Part shown: positions 26,504 to 39,710 of the stretch, piece by piece
Numbering within the stretch: position 1 is the first letter of the stretch
Layout: each line of letters starts with the position of its first letter
From: Streptomyces sp. NBC_00704
GTDB taxonomy: Bacteria; Actinomycetota; Actinomycetes; Streptomycetales; Streptomycetaceae
Assembly (NCBI RefSeq): GCF_036226605.1
Contig: NZ_CP109000.1
Span: forward strand, 2,104,501 to 2,168,500
Direction: 5' to 3'
Length of the DNA stretch: 64,000 bases
Position numbers and translations under genes: made by a program
Notes under the pieces: model-generated
The model's database searches: none
Seen by the model: the letters and a program-made list of their open reading frames with translations, nothing else
What the model was told of the DNA's origin: nothing

Positions 26504-26518
26504 CTGACGATCAGTCAG
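26504..26518. promoter_or_regulatory. Palindrome upstream of the flavoprotein gene
   Basis: CTGAC-GATCA-GTCAG is a 5+5+5 inverted repeat, extended by one more CAG direct repeat. It lies between the stop codon of the next gene (26519) and the flavoprotein start, and resembles TetR-type half-sites (GTCAG) seen at 15476 and 48981. Confidence 0.35.
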
Positions 26519-26914
26519 TCAGCGGCCGTGCTCCGTGACCTGCTCCACACCGCCGCCGCCGGGGCCGTCCGCACCGCCGGGGATCTCCTCCACGACGCTC
26601 GTCCCGCTGCCCGGCCGCGACTCCCACTCCCAGCGCTCGTCGAGGCGCACCCGGCCGTCGGGCAGTTCGGCCACCGTGGACACGCAGTGCCCCGAGGACG
26701 TCGTACCGTCGTGCTTGAGCTGGACGTACCGGAAGTCGAGCCGGTCTCCCTCCCGGGTACCCAGCAGATGGCCGCGTACGACGTCGCCGCCCGCGTAGTC
26801 GGCCCACACCGCCCCGTCCCGCTCGTGGTACGCGAAGCGGGTGCGGACGCCGACCTGGCCGGGCGCCTGGTCGGCCACCGGGGCGAGGACGAGGCCGTCC
26901 AGTGACTTGGCCAT
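26519..26914 (-). CDS. Conserved small protein of the family often labelled 'N-acetylglutamate synthase'
   Basis: A 131-aa protein with the pattern TRFAYHERDGAVWADYAGGDVVRGHLLGT...LDFRYVQL...GRVRLDERWEWES...TSVVEEI, which I recall from a widespread family of small beta-rich proteins sometimes named N-acetylglutamate synthase without an acetyltransferase domain. That function is doubtful, and no GNAT fold is visible. ATG 26914 begins the conserved part (MAKSLDGLVLAP); an upstream in-frame start would add 20 unconserved residues. It is divergent from the TPP riboswitch. Confidence 0.75.
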   Translation of the reverse strand: MAKSLDGLVLAPVADQAPGQVGVRTRFAYHERDGAVWADYAGGDVVRGHLLGTREGDRLDFRYVQLKHDGTTSSGHCVSTVAELPDGRVRLDERWEWESRPGSGTSVVEEIPGGADGPGGGGVEQVTEHGR

Positions 26915-26928
26915 GCGCGGAGGCTCCC

Positions 26929-26958
26929 TTACTGCGGTGTGCGGCGGCGGGCTAGGGT
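26929..26958 (+). promoter_or_regulatory. Promoter of the TPP riboswitch-thiOSG operon
   Basis: TTACTG (26929-26934) and TAGGGT (26953-26958) are 18 bp apart, placing the start of transcription at about 26965, a few bases before the riboswitch. Confidence 0.45.
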
Positions 26959-26971
26959 GGCCACCGTAGAG

Positions 26972-27064
26972 CACTCGCGGGAGCCCGGACGCACCGGGCT
27001 GAGAGGGAGGCTGGCGGCCTCCGACCGTACGAACCTGATCCGGGTCATGCCGGCGAAGGGAGGG
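26972..27064 (+). ncRNA. TPP riboswitch (THI element)
   Basis: The conserved THI-box parts are present in order: GGGAGCCC, CACCGGGCTGAGAGGGAGGCT, and the 3' part ACCTGATCCGGGTCATGCCGGCGAAGGGAGG. It ends 11 nt before the thiO ATG, and the final GAAGGGAGGGG is also the ribosome-binding site. Thiamine pyrophosphate would therefore repress thiO-thiS-thiG mainly at translation initiation by hiding the Shine-Dalgarno. Confidence 0.95.
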
Positions 27065-27075
27065 GCTGGACGCCC

Positions 27076-28242
27076 ATGTCGTCTCCGCGTACGTCAGACG
27101 TCCTCGTCATCGGGGGCGGGATCATCGGGCTGGTCACGGCCTGGCGGGCCGCACAGCGCGGGCTCGCCACGGCGGTGGTCGACCCGGAGCCGGGCGGCGG
27201 GGCCGCCCAGGTGGCCGCCGGGATGCTGGCCGCCGTCACCGAACTGCACCACGGCGAGCAGACGCTGCTCGGCCTCAACCTGGCGTCGGCGCGGCGCTAT
27301 CCGGACTTCGCCGCCGAACTCACGGAGCTGACCGGACAGGACCTCGGGTACCGGCGGTGCGGCACGCTGGCCGTCGCGCTGGACGCCGACGACCGGGCGC
27401 ACCTGCGCGAACTGCACGCCTTGCAGCGGCAGTCGGGGCTGGAGTCGGAGTGGCTGTCCGGGCGGGAGTGCCGGCGCCTGGAGCCGATGCTCGCGCCGGG
27501 GGTGCGTGGCGGGCTGCGGGTGGACGGCGACCACCAGGTCGACCCGCGGCGGCTCGCGCGGGCCCTGGTGAGCGCGTGCGAACGGACGGGCGTGGTCTTC
27601 CACCGGGCCTGGGCCGAGCGGCTGACCGTGGCGGGCGAGCGGGCCGCGGGCGCCGTCACGCGGGACGGCACGGCGCTGGCGGCAGGGCAGACGGTGCTCG
27701 CCGGCGGCAGTCTGAGCGGGCGGCTCGCCGGGGTCCCGAGGGACGTGCTGCCGCCCGTGCGGCCCGTGAAGGGGCAGGTGCTGCGGCTGACCGTGCCGCA
27801 GCGCTGCGCGCCGTTCCTCAGCCGGACCGTGCGGGCCGTGGTGCGCGGCAGCCAGGTCTATCTCGTGCCGCGCGACAACGGCGAACTGGTGGTGGGCGCG
27901 ACCAGCGAGGAGCTGGGCTGGGACACGACGGTGACGGCGGGGGGCGTGTACGAACTGCTGCGCGACGCCCACGAGCTGATCCCGGGGATCACCGAACTGC
28001 CGCTCACCGAGACGCGGGCGGGTCTGCGCCCCGCGTCCCCGGACAACGCGCCGCTGCTCGGGCCGACCGGGCTCGCGGGGCTGTCGCTGGCGACCGGGCA
28101 CTACCGCAACGGCGTGCTGCTGACGCCGGTGACCGGTGACGCGATGGCGCAGGTCCTGGCCACCGGCGAACTCCCGGACGAGGCCCGTCCCTTCACTCCC
28201 CGGCGCTTCGGCGTCGCCGCACTCTCGGAGCAGCCCGCATGA
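27076..28242 (+). CDS. thiO: Glycine oxidase for thiazole synthesis
   Basis: An FAD-dependent D-amino-acid-oxidase-family enzyme converting glycine to dehydroglycine for the thiazole ring. The 388-aa protein begins with the FAD fold VLVIGGGIIGLVTAWRAAQRG, has GGGAAQVAAGMLAAVTE, and ends with the substrate/FAD motif TRAGLRPASPDNAPLLGP and ATGHYRNGVLLTPVTGD. ATG 27076 follows the riboswitch. The stop overlaps thiS as ATGA. Confidence 0.95.
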   Translation: MSSPRTSDVLVIGGGIIGLVTAWRAAQRGLATAVVDPEPGGGAAQVAAGMLAAVTELHHGEQTLLGLNLASARRYPDFAAELTELTGQDLGYRRCGTLAVALDADDRAHLRELHALQRQSGLESEWLSGRECRRLEPMLAPGVRGGLRVDGDHQVDPRRLARALVSACERTGVVFHRAWAERLTVAGERAAGAVTRDGTALAAGQTVLAGGSLSGRLAGVPRDVLPPVRPVKGQVLRLTVPQRCAPFLSRTVRAVVRGSQVYLVPRDNGELVVGATSEELGWDTTVTAGGVYELLRDAHELIPGITELPLTETRAGLRPASPDNAPLLGPTGLAGLSLATGHYRNGVLLTPVTGDAMAQVLATGELPDEARPFTPRRFGVAALSEQPA

Positions 28243-28847
28243 CCACCCCGCCCATCCCGGACGCACAGGCCGCACCGGCCGCACCGGCCGCACAGAGCGC
28301 ACCGGCCGCACAGAGCGTTCCTGGCGAACCGGCCACACCGAGCGCACGGAGCGCTCCGGGCGAACCGACCACACCGGCCACAGCGAGGGCACAGAACCCT
28401 TCAACCACGCCGAGCGCTCCGATCACACCGGCCGCATCGGCCATACCGAGCGCTGCGGGCGCTTCCGCCACACCGGGCGCTCCGGCCACACCGGGCACTC
28501 CCGGCGCTCCCGGCGCTCCCGGCGCTCCCGGCGCTCCGGGCGCTCCGGGCGCTCCGGCCGCCCCGACCTCACTGGCCACTCCAGGCGCACCGGGCACACC
28601 GGGCTCACCAGGCGCACCGGCCGCCCCGGCCGCACCCGCCGCCCGGCTGACCGTCTCGGTCAACGGCGAGCGGCGGCAGTTCGCGGTCGGCACCGTCCTC
28701 GACGGCGTCGTGCGGTCCCTGACGCCGGCCGCCTCCGGGGTGGCCGCCGCGCTCAACGAGACCGTCGTCCCGCGCGCGCGGTGGGCGTCCACGGCGCTCC
28801 ACGAAGGCGACCGCGTGGAGGTCCTCACCGCGGTCCAGGGGGGCTGA
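28239..28847 (+). CDS. thiS: Sulfur carrier protein ThiS with ~135-residue Pro/Ala/Gly-rich extension
   Basis: ThiS carries the thiazole sulfur as a C-terminal thiocarboxylate. The last ~67 residues are a normal ThiS (LTVSVNGERRQFAVG... VEVLTAVQGG), ending in the required Gly-Gly. The rest is a low-complexity N-terminal region: AAPAAPAAQSAPAAQ-type repeats and then collagen-like GAPGAPGAP repeats at about residues 86-106. The ATG at 28239 overlaps the thiO stop (ATGA), and I see no ATG/GTG/TTG just before the ThiS fold, so the long form seems to be the real product. It is followed 3 bp later by thiG. Confidence 0.88.
   Translation: MTTPPIPDAQAAPAAPAAQSAPAAQSVPGEPATPSARSAPGEPTTPATARAQNPSTTPSAPITPAASAIPSAAGASATPGAPATPGTPGAPGAPGAPGAPGAPGAPAAPTSLATPGAPGTPGSPGAPAAPAAPAARLTVSVNGERRQFAVGTVLDGVVRSLTPAASGVAAALNETVVPRARWASTALHEGDRVEVLTAVQGG
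28263..28640. repeat. 9-bp repeat expansion inside thiS
   Basis: Two kinds of tandem 9-mers: GGCCGCACC (from 28269) and, further on, GGCGCTCCC/GGCGCTCCG (about 28501-28560, at least seven consecutive copies). Since the unit is a multiple of three the frame is kept, giving the Pro/Ala/Gly repeats. GGCCGCACC is the reverse complement of the repeat at 44401-44454. Confidence 0.85.
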
Positions 28848-29645
<798 letters not shown>

Positions 29646-29780
29646 CCCGCGGCGACGGCGTCGGGCGCGGGGCGGCGGTGACGTCCGGGGACCGGGACGC
29701 GCGTCACAGGTCGGCTGCAGTCGGGCCGCGATCCCGGCGGGACCGGCGAGGTGTCGGCGGCGGCTCGTACACTCACCTGC

Positions 29781-31715
29781 GTGGACACGACCCTTCAGGA
29801 CCCTCTGGTCGGGCAGGTGCTCGACGGCCGCTATCGCGTCGAGGCGCGGATCGCGGTCGGCGGGATGGCCACGGTCTACCGGGCCGTGGACACCCGCCTC
29901 GACCGCGTGCTCGCGCTCAAGGTGATGCATCCGGCGCTCGCCGCCGACGGCGCGTTCGTCGAGCGGTTCATCCGGGAGGCGAAGTCCGTCGCCCGGCTCG
30001 CCCACCCCAACGTCGTGCAGGTCTTCGACCAGGGCGCGGACGGGTCGTACGTCTATCTCGCCATGGAGTACATCGCCGGCTGCACGCTGCGTGACGTGCT
30101 GCGCGAGCGCGGCGCGCTTCAGCCGAGGGCCGCGCTCGACATCCTGGAGCCCGTGCTCGCGGCGCTGGGCGCCGCGCACCGGGCCGGGTTCGTGCACCGG
30201 GACATGAAGCCCGAGAACGTGCTGATAGGGGACGACGGGCGGGTCAAGGTCGCCGACTTCGGGCTCGTGCGGTCCGTGGACACCGTCACCAGCACCACCG
30301 GCGCGGTGCTGGGCACCGTCGCCTACCTCGCCCCCGAGCAGATCGAGCAGCCCGGCGCGGCCGACCCCCGGGTCGACGTCTACGCGTGCGGGGTCGTGCT
30401 GTACGAGATGCTCACCGGCGAGAAGCCGCACGACGGGGACTCCCCCGCGATCGTGCTCTACAAGCACCTGCACGAGGACGTCCCGCCGCCGTCGGCCGTG
30501 GTCCCGGGCCTGCCGCCCGTCCTGGACGAACTGGTCGCCGCCGCCACCGCCCGCACCACCGGCGTCCGGCCGCCGGACGCGGTCGCGCTGCTCGCAAAGG
30601 CGCGGGAGGCGCGCGGCGCGCTCAGCGAGGAGCAGCTGGACGCGCTGCCCCCGCAGGCGGTCTCCGCCGCGCACGACGGCGCCGAGGACCGCACCAGCGT
30701 GATCCCGCGTTCGCTCACGGTGCCCCGGCCGCTGCCGGTGGACGGAGACGACGAGGCCGGGGCCGAGGTGCACCGCACCTCACGCTTCCACAGCCCGCCG
30801 CCCCTGCCGCCGAGGCGCCGTTTCGGGCGGCCCCGGCGCGGGGTGCTCGCGCTCGTCACCGCCGTGCTGCTGGTGCTGGGCGTGGGCGCGGGCGTCTGGT
30901 ACATCAACTCCGGCCAGTTCACGAAGGTCCCGGCGGTGCTGACGCAGAAGGAGGCCGAGGCCCGGCAGCGGCTGGAGGCGGCCGGGCTGAAGGTGGGCAA
31001 GGTCGAGCACCGGCACAGCGACACCGTCGCGCGCGGCACGGTCCTGGGCACCGACCCCGGGCCGGGCGCCCGGATCCGCAAGCACGACGCGGTGACGCTG
31101 ACCGTGTCCGACGGCCCCGAGATGGTGAAGGTGCCGGACGTGCGGGGCGCGCGGCTGAAGAAGGCCGAGGCGTCGCTCAGGGAGGGCGGCCTGGAACCGG
31201 GCCTGGTCACCGAGGAGTTCAGCGACGACGTCGAGCAGGGCGCGGTGATCGGCACCGATCCCGAGGCGGGCGTTCAGCGCCGCGCGGGCACCGCGGTGTC
31301 GATCGTCGTGAGCAAGGGCAGCCCGGTCGACGTCCCCGACGTCACCGGCGAGGACCTGAAAGACGCCCGTGCCGAGTTGCAGGAGGCCGGTCTGAAGGTG
31401 AAGATCGCCCCGCAGCAGGTCAACTCCGAGTTCGACAAGGGGAAGGTCGCGGCGCAGACGCCCAAGGAGGGCGGACGGCTCGCCGTCGGCGCCACGGTGA
31501 CGCTGACGCTGTCGAAGGGACCGGAGATGATCGAGGTCCCGGACGTCGTGGGCGAGAGCGTCGACGACGCCAAGTCGCTCCTGGAGCAGTCCGGGTTCGA
31601 GGTCAAGGAGGACCGGGGACTGCTCGGCCTGTTCGGCGACACGGTGAAGAAGCAGTCGGTGGAGGCGGGCGACAAGGCCCCCAAGGGGTCGACGATCACC
31701 ATCACCATCCGGTGA
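29781..31715 (+). CDS. pkaF: PASTA-domain serine/threonine protein kinase
   Basis: A PknB-type membrane kinase of 644 aa. Kinase domain at residues ~18-280: Gly loop AVGGMATVYRAVD, ATP Lys in LALKVMHP, HRDMKPENV, ADFGLV and LGTVAYLAPEQ. A basic juxtamembrane region is followed by a helix at ~356-375 (VLALVTAVLLVLGVGAGVWYI) and four extracellular PASTA repeats (e.g. MVKVPDVRG, PVDVPDVTGEDL, MIEVPDVVGESV) that sense peptidoglycan or muropeptides. GTG 29781 is 6 bp after TACACT, so a leaderless mRNA is likely. Its position matches the S. coelicolor kinase I recall as PkaF and the mycobacterial pknL location. Confidence 0.93.
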   Translation: MDTTLQDPLVGQVLDGRYRVEARIAVGGMATVYRAVDTRLDRVLALKVMHPALAADGAFVERFIREAKSVARLAHPNVVQVFDQGADGSYVYLAMEYIAGCTLRDVLRERGALQPRAALDILEPVLAALGAAHRAGFVHRDMKPENVLIGDDGRVKVADFGLVRSVDTVTSTTGAVLGTVAYLAPEQIEQPGAADPRVDVYACGVVLYEMLTGEKPHDGDSPAIVLYKHLHEDVPPPSAVVPGLPPVLDELVAAATARTTGVRPPDAVALLAKAREARGALSEEQLDALPPQAVSAAHDGAEDRTSVIPRSLTVPRPLPVDGDDEAGAEVHRTSRFHSPPPLPPRRRFGRPRRGVLALVTAVLLVLGVGAGVWYINSGQFTKVPAVLTQKEAEARQRLEAAGLKVGKVEHRHSDTVARGTVLGTDPGPGARIRKHDAVTLTVSDGPEMVKVPDVRGARLKKAEASLREGGLEPGLVTEEFSDDVEQGAVIGTDPEAGVQRRAGTAVSIVVSKGSPVDVPDVTGEDLKDARAELQEAGLKVKIAPQQVNSEFDKGKVAAQTPKEGGRLAVGATVTLTLSKGPEMIEVPDVVGESVDDAKSLLEQSGFEVKEDRGLLGLFGDTVKKQSVEAGDKAPKGSTITITIR

Positions 31716-31749
31716 CCGGCGGGGGCGGCGGACATGACACCCTGAACGG

Positions 31750-32730
31750 GTGAGTCCCGCAGCCCCCTCCCGTTTTCCGGCCCCCGCCTCTCCCTCCCCC
31801 GCGTCCCCGCTTTCCACATCCCCGCTCGCCACGGCCCCGCTCCCCGCGTACCGCTCTTCCTCGTCGCCGTTCCCGTCCCGCAACCCCGTCGGCAGCCATG
31901 TGCCCGTGGCCGGCGGTCTGCACGACGTGGGCATGTCGTACGCGCGCGATCTGCGGGCCGAGGCGGTCCAGGTGTTCGTCGCCAACCCGCGCGGCTGGGC
32001 CACGCCCGCAGGGAACCCGCGTCAGGACGAGGCCTTCCGGGAGCGGTGCGCGGCGGAGGCGATACCGGCCTACGTGCACGCGCCGTACCTGATCAACTTC
32101 GGCTCGCACACCGAGGCGACCGTGGAGCGGTCGGTGGAGTCGATGCGGCATTCGCTGCGGCGCGGCCGGGCGATCGGCGCCCTGGGCGTGGTCGTGCACA
32201 CGGGCAGCGCGACGGGCGGGCGCGACCGGTCGGTGGCGCTGAAGCAGGTGCGCGAGCATCTGCTGCCGCTGCTGGACGAGCTGACCCATGACGACGACCC
32301 GTTCCTGCTGCTGGAGTCCACCGCCGGGCAGGGCTCCTCGCTCTGCTCCCGGACCTGGGACTTCGGGCCGTACTTCGAGGCGCTGGACGCCCACCCCAAA
32401 CTGGGCGTCTGCCTCGACACCTGCCACGTCTTCGCGGCCGGGCACGACCTGACGGGTCCGGTCGGCATGCACCAGACGCTCGACCTGCTGGTGGAGACGG
32501 TGGGCGAGGGCCGGCTGAGGCTGATCCACGCCAACGACTCCAAGGACGTGGCCGGCGCCCACAAGGACCGGCACGAGAGCATCGGCTCGGGTCACATCGG
32601 CGAGGACCCGTTCCGGGCGCTGATGACGCACCCGGCGACCGCGGGCGTCCCGCTGGTCATCGAGACGCCCGGCGGCAAGGAGGGCCATGCGGCGGACGTG
32701 GAGCGGCTGAAGAAGCTCCGGGACGGCTGA
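31750..32730 (+). CDS. nfo: Endonuclease IV-like (AP endonuclease / sugar phosphate isomerase fold)
   Basis: A TIM-barrel protein of the Nfo/Xth2 family that cuts at abasic sites using zinc. Motifs: NPVGSHVPVAGGL, AVQVFVANPRGWATP, YVHAPYLINFGS, VVVHTGSATG, FLLLESTAGQG, GVCLDTCHVFAAGHD, IHANDSKD with DRHESIGSGHIGEDPF and VIETPGGKEG, including the expected metal-binding His/Glu/Asp residues. The first ~43 residues are a Ser/Pro-rich extension not found in the family core, so the GTG at 31750 may be too early. The stop lies in a terminator hairpin. Confidence 0.88.
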   Translation: MSPAAPSRFPAPASPSPASPLSTSPLATAPLPAYRSSSSPFPSRNPVGSHVPVAGGLHDVGMSYARDLRAEAVQVFVANPRGWATPAGNPRQDEAFRERCAAEAIPAYVHAPYLINFGSHTEATVERSVESMRHSLRRGRAIGALGVVVHTGSATGGRDRSVALKQVREHLLPLLDELTHDDDPFLLLESTAGQGSSLCSRTWDFGPYFEALDAHPKLGVCLDTCHVFAAGHDLTGPVGMHQTLDLLVETVGEGRLRLIHANDSKDVAGAHKDRHESIGSGHIGEDPFRALMTHPATAGVPLVIETPGGKEGHAADVERLKKLRDG

Positions 32731-32741
32731 GCCGCCGTCCC
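32720..32741. terminator. Bidirectional terminator between nfo and the oxidoreductase
   Basis: GGGACGGC pairs with GCCGTCCC over a 6-nt loop that holds the nfo stop codon (TGA 32728-32730). The convergent gene's stop is at 32744. Confidence 0.55.
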
Positions 32742-32743
32742 CC

Positions 32744-33376
32744 TCACAGCTCGGGGCCGTCCCCCGGCTCCTCCTGGTAGGAGTAGCGCTGTTCCCGCCA
32801 GGGGTCGCCGACGTTGTGGTAGCCGCGCTCCTCCCAGAAGCCGCGCCGGTCGGCCGTCATGTACTCGACGCCCCGGACCCACTTGGGGCCCTTCCAGGCG
32901 TAGAGGTGCGGGACGACGAGCCGGAGGGGGAAGCCGTGTTCCGCCGTGAGCAGCTCGCCGTCCTTGTGGGTGGCGAAGATCGTGCGCTCGGCGGCGAAGT
33001 CGGCCAGGCGCAGGTTCGAGCTGAAGCCGTACTCGGCCCACACCATCACATGGGTGACGCCGGGGGCGGGCGGCGCGATGTCGAGGACCGTGCGGGCCGG
33101 GATCCCGCCCCATTCGGCGCCGAGCATGCTGAACTTCGTCACGCAGTGCAGGTCGGCGACGACGGAGGCGTACGGGAGGGCGGCGAACTCGTCGTGGTTC
33201 CAGGAGTGCTTCTCACCGTCGGCGGTGGCGCCGAAGACCCGGAAGTCCCAGCGTTCGGGCCGGAACTTGGGGACGGGACCGTAGTGGGTGACGGGCCAGC
33301 CGCGCTGAAGTCGCTGTCCCGGCGGGAGCTCGGACACCGCTTCTTCTCCAGACTCGCGCTCCACCGGATGACCCAT
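32744..33376 (-). CDS. Molybdopterin-dependent oxidoreductase (sulfite oxidase-like, YedY type)
   Basis: A 210-aa single-domain molybdenum-cofactor protein. The Mo-ligating Cys is in LHCVTKFSMLGAEWGGI, followed by the family stretch VMVWAEYGFSSNL, GFPLRLVVPHLYAWKGPKWVRGVEY and a C-terminal GYHNVGDPWREQRY. No signal peptide or Tat motif is seen, so it looks cytoplasmic. ATG 33376 is used. The electron acceptor and substrate are unknown. Confidence 0.88.
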   Translation of the reverse strand: MGHPVERESGEEAVSELPPGQRLQRGWPVTHYGPVPKFRPERWDFRVFGATADGEKHSWNHDEFAALPYASVVADLHCVTKFSMLGAEWGGIPARTVLDIAPPAPGVTHVMVWAEYGFSSNLRLADFAAERTIFATHKDGELLTAEHGFPLRLVVPHLYAWKGPKWVRGVEYMTADRRGFWEERGYHNVGDPWREQRYSYQEEPGDGPEL

Positions 33377-33472
33377 GACTCCATCCTGACAGACCCGGGA
33401 CGGTGCGCAGGACCAGCCATGACCGGGCCCGTCCCGAATCGGGCAACTGCTGCCAATCGCGGACCAACCTAC

Positions 33473-33486
33473 TAAGTACGCACTTA
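33473..33486. promoter_or_regulatory. Palindrome in the bacterioferritin promoter region
   Basis: TAAGT-ACGC-ACTTA is a perfect 5+4+5 inverted repeat located 77-90 bp upstream of the bfr ATG and 97-110 bp upstream of the divergent oxidoreductase. It does not resemble an iron box; a TetR- or MarR-type site is possible. Confidence 0.4.
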
Positions 33487-33562
33487 CTGGACGATCTTCG
33501 GCCCCGGTGAAATCATGCGGCCGCAACCTCCCCGCAGTCCCGACGTGGAAGGAGCCTCTGCG

Positions 33563-34042
33563 ATGCAGGGCGACCCCGAGGTCATCGAGTTCCTCAACGA
33601 GCAGCTCACCGGCGAGCTCACCGCCATCAACCAGTACTTCCTCCACGCCAAGATGCAGGAGAACTTCGGCTGGACGAAGCTCGCGAAGTACACGCGCCAC
33701 GAGTCGTTCGACGAGATGAAGCACGCCGAGGTGCTCACCGACCGGATCCTCTTCCTGGACGGCCTGCCGAACTACCAGCGGCTGTTCCACGTACGGGTCG
33801 GCCAGACGGTGAAGGAGATGTTCGAGGCCGACCGGCAGGTCGAGGTCGAGGCGATCGACCGCCTCCGGCGCGGCATCCGGGTGATGCGCGAGAAGGGCGA
33901 CATCACCTCAGCGAACATCTTCGAGTCGATCCTCGCGGACGAGGAGCACCACATCGACTACCTCGACACCCAGCTGGAGCTGGTGGAGAAGCTCGGTGAG
34001 GCCCTGTACCTCGCGCAGCTGATCGAACAGCCGGAGAGCTGA
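33563..34042 (+). CDS. bfr: Bacterioferritin
   Basis: Iron-storage ferritin of the haem-binding type (159 aa). It starts MQGDPEVIEFLNEQLTGELTAINQYFLHAKM, with the ferroxidase ligands Glu18 and the ESFDEMKHAE Glu/His, the haem-axial Met in this region (family Met52), and ILADEEHHIDYL for the second iron site. ATG 33563 has GGAAGGAG upstream. The convergent bfd gene encodes the ferredoxin thought to release its iron. Confidence 0.97.
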   Translation: MQGDPEVIEFLNEQLTGELTAINQYFLHAKMQENFGWTKLAKYTRHESFDEMKHAEVLTDRILFLDGLPNYQRLFHVRVGQTVKEMFEADRQVEVEAIDRLRRGIRVMREKGDITSANIFESILADEEHHIDYLDTQLELVEKLGEALYLAQLIEQPES

Positions 34043-34066
34043 CCGAGGCCGGGCACGAGACCCGGG

Positions 34067-34333
34067 TCAGGCCGCGGCCGCGCCCTCGAACCCGGCGGCG
34101 ACGGACGAGGTTCCCCGTTCCGCGACGGCCGGTGCGACGCGGTCGGCGAGGTCGCCGCGCGAGCAGGCTCCCCTGCCGAGCATGGCCTGGATCCGGCGGA
34201 CGCAGGAGCCGCAGTCGGTGCCGGCCTTGCAGGCGGAGGCGATCTGGCGGGGGGTGCACGCCCCGTCGTCCACGTGCCGCTGGACCTGCGCCTCGGTCAC
34301 GCCGAAGCAGTTGCAGACGTACACGCGGTTCAC
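34067..34333 (-). CDS. bfd: Bacterioferritin-associated [2Fe-2S] ferredoxin
   Basis: An 88-aa BFD-type protein. The four cluster cysteines are in VCNCFGVTE and GTDCGSCVRRI (C-x-C ... C-x2-C). It delivers electrons to bacterioferritin to mobilise ferric iron. The C-terminal ~30 residues are an Ala/Gly-rich tail beyond the usual ~64-aa domain. GTG 34333 has a Shine-Dalgarno AGGAGG upstream. An iron box lies 17-35 bp before the start, so it should be made when iron is scarce. Confidence 0.93.
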   Translation of the reverse strand: MNRVYVCNCFGVTEAQVQRHVDDGACTPRQIASACKAGTDCGSCVRRIQAMLGRGACSRGDLADRVAPAVAERGTSSVAAGFEGAAAA

Positions 34334-34349
34334 CTCCTGCCGAGATCGA

Positions 34350-34368
34350 TAAGGCTAACCTAACCTTA
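34350..34368 (-). promoter_or_regulatory. Iron box (DmdR/IdeR operator) of bfd
   Basis: TAAGGTTAGGTTAGCCTTA on the minus strand is a near match to the 19-bp DmdR1/IdeR consensus TTAGGTTAGGCTAACCTAA. It overlaps the expected promoter of bfd. Confidence 0.85.
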
Positions 34369-34390
34369 CCCGGCGTTCCGTGAGCGCAAA

Positions 34391-34436
34391 AGGGCGGTGG
34401 GGCGCGGATCGGGTGTGATCCGCGCCCCACCGCCCT
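34391..34436 (-). terminator. Intrinsic terminator of aroH
   Basis: A perfect 20-bp stem (core GGCGGTGGGGCGCGGATC) with a 6-nt loop. On the minus strand it is followed by TTTT, so it is a true rho-independent terminator 12 bp after the aroH stop codon. Confidence 0.85.
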
Positions 34437-34448
34437 CGCGGCCTCTTC

Positions 34449-38979
<4,531 letters not shown>

Positions 38980-39032
38980 GGACGAGTCCCTTCGCCGTTA
39001 CTGCCTGACGAGGGGTCAGTGTGGCCCGTCCC

Positions 39033-39710
39033 TCACTCGTCGTCGAGACCCCGCTCGATGGCGTATCGCACCAGTTCGACCCTGTTGTGCAGCTGGAGCT
39101 TGCCGAGGGTGTTCTGGACGTGGTTCTGCACGGTGCGGTGGGAGATGACGAGGCGTTCGGCGATCTGCTTGTAGCTCAGACCCTTGGCGACCAGGCGCAG
39201 CACCTCCGTCTCCCGGTCCGTCAGCCGGGGCGCGTCCGGCTCGTCGCCACCGGTGGCCGGCCCCGGGTCGGAGGCGAGCCGCCGGTACTCGCCCAGGACC
39301 AGTCCGGCGAGACCGGGCGTGAACACCGGGTCGCCGGCGGCCGTCCTGCGCACCGCGTCCAGCAACTCCTCCGTGGACGCCGACTTCAGCAGGTAACCGG
39401 TCGCGCCCGACTTCACCGCCTCCAGGACGTCGGCGTGCTCGCCGCTCGCCGACAGCACGAGCACCCGCAGGGCGGGGTCGGCGGCGACGACCTCCTTGCA
39501 CACCTGGACGCCCGGCTTCACGGGCAGGTTCAGGTCCAGCACGAGCACGTCGGGCGTGGTGGCCCTGGCGCGGCGCACCGCCTGCTCGCCGTCGCCGGCG
39601 GTGGCGACCACGTCCAGGCCCGACTCCGCCAGGTCCCGGGCGACCGCGTCGCGCCACATCGGGTGGTCGTCGACCACCATGACCCTGATCGGATCCTGTC
39701 TCCCGCTCAT
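39033..39710 (-). CDS. macR: Two-component response regulator, LuxR/NarL type (MacR-like)
   Basis: A 225-aa NarL-family regulator. The receiver (~8-125) has the acidic pair VVDDHP, phosphoacceptor Asp in VLVLDLNLPV and the late Lys in GYLLKSAS. The C-terminal LuxR helix-turn-helix reads LTDRETEVLRLVAKGLSYKQIA and ISHRTVQNHVQNTLGKL. The ATG at 39710 overlaps the kinase stop (ATGA). Position directly upstream of pfkA on the same strand matches the S. coelicolor MacRS pair (SCO2120/2121) as I recall it, which affects differentiation and antibiotic production. Confidence 0.88.
   Translation of the reverse strand: MSGRQDPIRVMVVDDHPMWRDAVARDLAESGLDVVATAGDGEQAVRRARATTPDVLVLDLNLPVKPGVQVCKEVVAADPALRVLVLSASGEHADVLEAVKSGATGYLLKSASTEELLDAVRRTAAGDPVFTPGLAGLVLGEYRRLASDPGPATGGDEPDAPRLTDRETEVLRLVAKGLSYKQIAERLVISHRTVQNHVQNTLGKLQLHNRVELVRYAIERGLDDE

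Noticed and set aside
26519..26914. N-acetylglutamate synthase activity
   Set aside because: The name is used for the family, but there is no acetyltransferase fold or acetyl-CoA motif; kept as unknown function.
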